A stretch of DNA of 9,764 nt, taken from Bacillota bacterium (lineage in GTDB: Bacteria; Bacillota; UBA4882; UBA8346). The position numbers and the translations under genes were made by a program. Under the pieces are notes generated by a model. That model was not told the origin of the DNA. It did not search any database and was given only the letters and a program-made list of their open reading frames with translations. The stretch spans positions 1-9,764 of the forward strand of contig JAEZJQ010000056.1 of assembly GCA_023436305.1 (NCBI GenBank), in the 5' to 3' direction. Below, in pieces: positions 6,239 through 9,764 of this stretch; position 1 is the first letter of the stretch; each line of letters opens with the position of its first letter.

Positions 6239-6409
6239 ATGAAGAATTTTATTAAACAGTTAAAACATCTGGATGAGAAATTGATTTTGATTGTTGGCGG
6301 TTTGGCCTTGTTAATCATATTCTTGCTATGCCCCACTTTGGTTTACGTACTGATTATTGGCGGTTTGATATGGCTAACCATCAGTTGGTTCAATGATGGA
6401 TTCCACTAA
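6239..6409 (+). CDS. Small membrane protein (56 aa) upstream of kinase paralogue 4
   Basis: GGAGG at 6223-6227 points to ATG 6239, giving 56 residues. An ATG at 6140 in the same frame would add 33 residues but has no SD. After a basic amphipathic stretch (MKNFIKQLKHLDEK), residues 15-50 are almost entirely hydrophobic (ILIVGGLALLIIFLLC, then YVLIIGGLIWLTISW), enough for two closely spaced membrane spans or a hairpin. The end is WFNDGFH. It overlaps the next gene by 17 bases, so the two are translationally linked. I do not recognise a family. The context suggests a sporulation membrane protein, perhaps anchoring or localising the kinase-like protein at the forespore surface, but that is inference. 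Confidence 0.75.
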   Translation: MKNFIKQLKHLDEKLILIVGGLALLIIFLLCPTLVYVLIIGGLIWLTISWFNDGFH

Positions 6410-7541
6410 GCATAAACTGCTAACAAGCTTGGGAAATAACGGTTCCGTTCCAGGCGCTCCGGTACGCCAATTTTGGGAGTATTATCATGGCGTTTACCTG
6501 ATACATACACGGCACTATCAAACCGGGCAAGAGGAAGGAAATACCGGCCACCAATCGATTGTTTTGAAACCGCTGAAACTGGGTGCGGTGAAAGCTTTTC
6601 TGGCCGGGGAACTGCTTGCCGCCGGGCAACAATTTTTTAGCAAAGCATACTCCCATGATCATCCGGATGAACGCAAGGATGATTCTTCAGTTGCCGCCGC
6701 CATTCTTCCGGCGTTGATTAAGCCTCCCCACGGCGGGAATTATTTGTGGTCCGGAGGCAACCGTTATTTATTGACCGCCAAGATCGAAGGCCGGGAAGCG
6801 GATTATCTCCGGCGGACGGATTTGCAAGCGGCCATCCGTGCCATGAAGACGTTTCATGGTTTTACCCGGAAGCTGATTGCCAAAGATCAAAAACGGTGGG
6901 AGTTTTTACGTTTCAATCTCGCGGATGAATGGCGAAAACGCCTGCGGGAAATGGAGATCTGCCGGGAGATGGCGGCGCGTGAATGCCCGTGCCGGGGGGA
7001 ATTAAACGATGATTGGCGCCGCCGGTATCTGGCTTTTTGGCCGGAATTTTACAATCAGGCCCGGGAAGCGGTTGATGGGTTGGAAAGCTTGGCGGTGAAT
7101 ACACCGGCCGGTTCCGAAAAGGGCGGGGATGTTATCTGTTATCATGACTGGGCCTATCATAACGTAATCATCGGGGAAGGCACACATGAAGGGTTTTTGA
7201 TAGATTTCGATGATATCATCGTGGACCGCCCGGTTCATGATCGGGCCAATTTAATCAGCCGTTATTTACGCTTATATTCTTGGGCGCCCTCCGCGATGAC
7301 TCGAATTTTAACGGACTTCGGCCGTTTTTATGAATGGCGGCCCGGCGAATTGGAATGGCTCCGGATATACTTGACGTTTCCTTACGAATTCTGGATGCTT
7401 GCCCGGCAATACTTTATCGAAAAACAACCCTGGAGTTTGAAATACTACCAAGATCAATGGGAACGAAAGATTGCCCGCCGGGACAAAAGGGAACGGGTGC
7501 TGGAGATGATTGGGACGATTACATGTAGTCACGGGTCATGA
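6393..7541 (+). CDS. CotS-family spore coat protein, kinase fold (paralogue 4), YHD variant
   Basis: The product has 382 residues, the longest and most divergent of the four. It has the beta-3 lysine Lys59 (SIVLK), the catalytic loop ICYHDWAYHN with Asp252 and Asn257, DFD at 271-273, and the signature FPYEFWMLARQYF...PW at 329-347. The catalytic-loop histidine of the other paralogues is Tyr250 here, a YHD variant; some protein kinases tolerate Tyr at this position. A charged insertion (HDHPDERKDDSS at 88-99) is unique to this copy. ATG 6393 (or 6396) has no SD and lies inside the end of the small membrane gene, so translation is probably coupled. The last residues (CSHGS) and the stop codon are encoded by the heptamer repeat that fills the downstream gap. 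Confidence 0.93.
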   Translation: MMDSTKHKLLTSLGNNGSVPGAPVRQFWEYYHGVYLIHTRHYQTGQEEGNTGHQSIVLKPLKLGAVKAFLAGELLAAGQQFFSKAYSHDHPDERKDDSSVAAAILPALIKPPHGGNYLWSGGNRYLLTAKIEGREADYLRRTDLQAAIRAMKTFHGFTRKLIAKDQKRWEFLRFNLADEWRKRLREMEICREMAARECPCRGELNDDWRRRYLAFWPEFYNQAREAVDGLESLAVNTPAGSEKGGDVICYHDWAYHNVIIGEGTHEGFLIDFDDIIVDRPVHDRANLISRYLRLYSWAPSAMTRILTDFGRFYEWRPGELEWLRIYLTFPYEFWMLARQYFIEKQPWSLKYYQDQWERKIARRDKRERVLEMIGTITCSHGS

Positions 7542-7622
7542 GGGATTGGTCACGGGTGGATTATGGAAATGTTATATTAAGTCACGGGTCATGGGTCACG
7601 AGTCACGAGTTGATTAGTCATG
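7528..7622 (-). repeat. Heptamer repeat array, left arm (GTCACGR units)
   Basis: Units GTCACGG, GTCATGA, GGGATTG, GTCACGG and GTGGATT follow in register from 7528 to 7562. After a shift come GTCACGG, GTCATGG, GTCACGA, GTCACGA and GTTGATT at 7581-7615, then a GTCATG at 7617. The reverse complement of the unit is GACTCGT, identical to the right-hand array. The array begins inside the kinase 4 reading frame and contains its TGA stop (7539-7541). Confidence 0.85.
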
Positions 7623-7662
7623 GTCGATTATTGGAGAAGATTATAACCATTGCATAGGGCTA

Positions 7663-7668
7663 TATAAT
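7663..7668 (+). promoter_or_regulatory. Possible -10 box for the PHP gene
   Basis: TATAAT lies in the unique spacer between the two heptamer arrays, flanked by a direct repeat of ATAGGGC (7654-7660 and 7670-7676). No good -35 is visible at the right distance. If used, the transcript would begin with the right heptamer array in its leader. Confidence 0.3.
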
Positions 7669-7708
7669 ATAGGGCATTGGAAGAGTGTATCGGAGACTCA
7701 AAATTTAC

Positions 7709-7800
7709 ATCTCGTAACTTAAAGACTCGTAACTCACAACTCAGGACTCGAGACTCGTAATTCAGGACTCGCAACTTAGAACTCACAACTCAGAACTTGT
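7709..7800 (+). repeat. Heptamer repeat array, right arm (GACTCGT units)
   Basis: Eleven units run in exact register from 7724 to 7800: GACTCGT, AACTCAC, AACTCAG, GACTCGA, GACTCGT, AATTCAG, GACTCGC, AACTTAG, AACTCAC, AACTCAG and AACTTGT (consensus RACTCRN). ATCTCGT and AACTTAA precede them, offset by one base. The array ends 12 bases before the SD of the PHP gene. It resembles the short tandem heptanucleotide repeats known from intergenic DNA of cyanobacteria and other bacteria. Confidence 0.88.
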
Positions 7801-7824
7801 GATTAAAAATACGGGGGAGTTGTA

Positions 7825-8733
7825 TTGGCGTTTTTTTCAAATTTGAATTCCGGGGAACGGGCGCATCTAAGTCCCGGCCGGTGGGTAACGGCGGATCTTC
7901 ATGTTCATAGCAGCTATTCGGGAGGGTCCCTGACACCGCCGGAATTACTGGTGTTAGCCGGAGCCCAACTGTTAGAGGCGATTGGCATCGCTGATCATGA
8001 ACAGGTGGAAGGAGCTGTGGAAGGAGAACGGTTTACCGCTGCTAATCCGGGGTATCCCCTGGTGATTTCGGCCCAAGAAATCTCGCTGGGGGACCATTTT
8101 CATTTGTTGGCCATCGGCAGCCGGGAGGCTTGGGGTGGGGATAACCGGAAACAGTTGTTGGATAAATTGAGAATCCATCACGATAATGGTGGAGCCGTTA
8201 TTTTAGCCCACCCGTGGACTGTTCCCAAAGCCAGTTGGGCGGCGGGCTGTTTACAGGATTTGCTGGCCGAAAATATTATCGATGAAGTTGAGTTGTTTAA
8301 TGCTTCGCTACTTGAGTTTCCCAATGGAGAATCGTTATTAAAACCGGTATGGGAAGAGTTAGTGGTTCCTTACAGGTTGGGAATCACCGGAGGATCTGAT
8401 TTTCATTACCACCGCCAGGGAAGGCGGCTGGGTACCGGGAGAACCTATCTGAAAGTTAATTTGCCGGGCTCCGCCGGAATCATCGAAGCCATCCGCAAAC
8501 GCCGCACCGTTGCCGGAATGTTCAGTTACCGTCTGTTTGATTTTGGCTGTTTTGGAGCGGGGTATAGTGTATTGCTGGGGAATGAGCCGTGGTACGGCGA
8601 GTTGAAGGAACTGGCCACCGGTTTAAGGAATCGGATGGAAAGATTTTCAAAAGGGAATCGGAATAAGCGGACAGTGCTGAACCGGTTGATGGTGGGAGGG
8701 CATTATCAATATATATGGGATTTGGTGGAATAA
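7825..8733 (+). CDS. PHP-domain metal-dependent phosphoesterase
   Basis: The product has 302 residues and all PHP motifs: DLHVHSSYSGG with His26 and His28, IADH with Asp57 and His58, QEIS with Glu85, LAHPW with His129, and GGSDFHYHRQGRRLGTG with Asp192 and His194. These are the metal ligands of a multinuclear active site that hydrolyses phosphoester bonds. Substrates vary (nucleotides, histidinol phosphate and others) and cannot be assigned here. It resembles the stand-alone PHP/CehA-like hydrolases rather than polymerase PHP domains. About 70 C-terminal residues after the core (from 233 on) are less typical and basic. No signal peptide is present, so it is cytosolic. It starts at TTG 7825, five bases after GGGGGAG. 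It is monocistronic, with a hairpin just downstream. Confidence 0.9.
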   Translation: MAFFSNLNSGERAHLSPGRWVTADLHVHSSYSGGSLTPPELLVLAGAQLLEAIGIADHEQVEGAVEGERFTAANPGYPLVISAQEISLGDHFHLLAIGSREAWGGDNRKQLLDKLRIHHDNGGAVILAHPWTVPKASWAAGCLQDLLAENIIDEVELFNASLLEFPNGESLLKPVWEELVVPYRLGITGGSDFHYHRQGRRLGTGRTYLKVNLPGSAGIIEAIRKRRTVAGMFSYRLFDFGCFGAGYSVLLGNEPWYGELKELATGLRNRMERFSKGNRNKRTVLNRLMVGGHYQYIWDLVE

Positions 8734-8744
8734 ATAGAGTAAGA

Positions 8745-8775
8745 AAGGCTGCAGGATTAACACACAGGCAGCCTT
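8745..8775. terminator. Hairpin between convergent genes, probably bidirectional terminator
   Basis: AAGGCTGC (8745-8752) and GCAGCCTT (8768-8775) form a perfect eight-pair stem with a 15-base loop, twelve bases after the PHP stop codon. Reading leftward, the stem ends in TTTCTTACTC, a modest T-rich tail for the PilZ gene. Reading rightward, the tail is only CTCATTT. A weaker CAAGG/CCTTG hairpin follows at 8796-8820. Confidence 0.55.
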
Positions 8776-8830
8776 CTCATTTACGGGGTGATTTCAAGGC
8801 GTTATTAACGATTCCCCTTGAATTACCAAT

Positions 8831-9538
8831 CTAATATATTGCTAACGCCTTTTTTAAATCATGTTGAATGTCGTCGTCATTACTTTCATTTTGGTACGTT
8901 TTATTATTGGTTAGTATTTCCTTGTAGAAGTTCTCCAGAAAGCGGTATTGTTTAAATGAATTGATCAGAAACAAAATTCCCAGATGGTAGTTGTCCCATG
9001 ATTTTTTCAAGTTGACCATTTTTCCGATGATCTCCTGGGGAGTATCGATGCCCGTGGCATTGGGAAGAGAAAAGTTTAACTTTAAATAAAGGGAGGGGTC
9101 TTTGGGATTGAACACGTCTTCCTTTTTATCGATGGCGAGCATAGCGCCGCAAGGGCTGAAATCATTTAAAGTGCCTTTGTGTATTACCGAAATCGGGGTC
9201 AACTCTTGCTGTTCCGCTTTCATGTATAAGTATTCCACTGGGATATCGGTCTCCAGACGCAGGAAATTACGCTTGAAAAAGTGAAAATCTTTAGGTGGAG
9301 CTTCGCAGGCCAACATGGTCCTGTCATTTTCGGCCCAGCTTTCCCGGATATTAACCTTGGCGGAAGCAAACAGATGTTGTGAACCGCTAATGATTAGCTC
9401 GGCTTGGCGGGCAACGTTTTCGACCTGGACCGAAACCATAATGAAGTTTTTTATGGCATCGATGGCGGCGGATTCGACCTCATAGGAAACATTATTCATA
9501 ACAATTTCCAGATTAAAGCCTTTAAAGATTTCATTCAT
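8831..9538 (-). CDS. PilZ-domain protein, YcgR-like cyclic-di-GMP effector
   Basis: The product has 235 residues. The N-terminal 85 or so form a beta-rich YcgR-like domain (MNEIFKGFNL... to CEAPP). The PilZ domain follows with both binding motifs: RxxxR at Arg90-Arg94 (FFKRNFLRLE) and DxSxxG at Asp126, Ser128 and Gly131 (NDFSPCGAML). These contact cyclic-di-GMP in known PilZ proteins. The family's architecture suggests a flagellar brake or surface-attachment effector. The last 30 residues are polar and acidic (NESNDDD) and atypical. It starts at ATG 9538 behind GGGGGGAG with five-base spacing, a very strong site. It is transcribed alone and convergent to the PHP gene. Confidence 0.9.
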   Translation of the reverse strand: MNEIFKGFNLEIVMNNVSYEVESAAIDAIKNFIMVSVQVENVARQAELIISGSQHLFASAKVNIRESWAENDRTMLACEAPPKDFHFFKRNFLRLETDIPVEYLYMKAEQQELTPISVIHKGTLNDFSPCGAMLAIDKKEDVFNPKDPSLYLKLNFSLPNATGIDTPQEIIGKMVNLKKSWDNYHLGILFLINSFKQYRFLENFYKEILTNNKTYQNESNDDDIQHDLKKALAIY

Positions 9539-9674
9539 AAAAACTCCCCCCTGTTTTTTTCAAAATCATCATACCAATCAAACATTACGATAACTTATTA
9601 CCAACACGAAAACATCCAATTTCATTCTGATTGTAATAACAATTATGTCGTGTTAGTTTTAGTGCTTAAATATA

Positions 9675-9701
9675 AAATCGGCAACAATAAAAAAATAATT
9701 A
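9675..9701 (-). promoter_or_regulatory. Candidate sigma-D promoter upstream of the PilZ gene
   Basis: On the minus strand, TAAT (9701-9698) is followed after 15 bases by GCCGATTT (9682-9675). The motility sigma-factor consensus is TAAA, 15 bases, GCCGATAT, so there is one mismatch in each box. A YcgR-type gene is a plausible sigma-D target. The match lies about 137 bases from the start codon and overlaps an inverted repeat. Confidence 0.3.
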
Positions 9702-9750
9702 AATTATTATGTAGTTGCCCCGGGTTTCTTACGAAATATTTTACCGGGGC
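9680..9750. repeat. Two overlapping, mutually exclusive inverted repeats
   Basis: GGCAAC (9680-9685) pairs with GTTGCC (9714-9719) around an AT-rich inner palindrome (ATAATTAAATTAT). GCCCCGG (9717-9723) pairs with CCGGGGC (9744-9750) around an inner TTTC-TTAC-GAAA hairpin. The bases GCC at 9717-9719 belong to both stems, so only one can form at a time. Neither stem is followed by a T-run within a few bases. The neighbouring gene is off the window. Confidence 0.5.
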
Positions 9751-9764
9751 TAGGAGTCTGTGCG

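Noticed and set aside
6140..6409. Longer 89-residue form of the small membrane protein
   Set aside because: ATG 6140 has no SD, while ATG 6239 has GGAGG at a workable distance and begins a typical basic amphipathic N-terminus.
7528..7800. CRISPR array
   Set aside because: The repeats are 7 bases long, contiguous and without spacers, and no cas genes are nearby.
9717..9750. Intrinsic terminator from the GCCCCGG/CCGGGGC stem
   Set aside because: Neither side has a T-run directly after the stem, and the 20-base loop is long.

Overview
The window looks like a piece of chromosome from an endospore-forming member of the Bacillota, probably clostridia-like. Three things support this: four CotS-type spore-coat kinase paralogues, strong Shine-Dalgarno (SD) sequences such as AAGGAGG and GGGGGGAG, and frequent TTG starts. 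Protein-coding DNA has moderate GC content, while the intergenic DNA is very AT-rich and full of repeats. The species cannot be fixed from the sequence.

Left part (1-2640): A minus-strand gene runs off the left edge (about 217 residues visible). Its product is helical and consists of two copies of a roughly 107-residue unit. Upstream of it lies an array of 21-bp tandem repeats (about 716-1049) with a 63-bp higher-order period. Next comes a poorly resolved stretch (1160-1747) with a small minus-strand ORF, two very short plus-strand ORFs, a palindromic intergenic element and a probable minus-strand terminator. A two-gene HEPN/minimal-nucleotidyltransferase module of toxin-antitoxin type is transcribed leftward (2566 to 1748).

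Centre (2757-7541): This is a spore-coat kinase locus. Three CotS-family kinase-fold proteins lie on the minus strand (6002 to 2757). A divergently transcribed unit on the plus strand encodes a 56-residue membrane protein overlapping a fourth CotS-family kinase. The 236-bp divergent region holds a sigma-K-like promoter candidate facing the three-gene side and a 12-bp-stem imperfect palindrome. The four kinases share a C-terminal FW...F signature but differ in catalytic-loop residues. Together they probably act in late sporulation, in coat assembly or decoration of the outer spore.

Right part (7525-9764): Two arrays of the same heptamer (GACTCGT and variants) in opposite orientation fill the gap between kinase 4 and a plus-strand PHP-domain metallohydrolase. 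The left array supplies the last codons of kinase 4. A hairpin, probably a bidirectional terminator, separates the PHP gene from a convergent minus-strand PilZ-domain (cyclic-di-GMP effector) gene. Upstream of the PilZ gene are a weak sigma-D-like promoter candidate and two mutually exclusive inverted repeats near the right edge.

The strongest points for a second look are the kinase cluster with its unusual start and leader, the two repeat families with periods of 21 and 7 bp, and the internally duplicated protein at the left edge.
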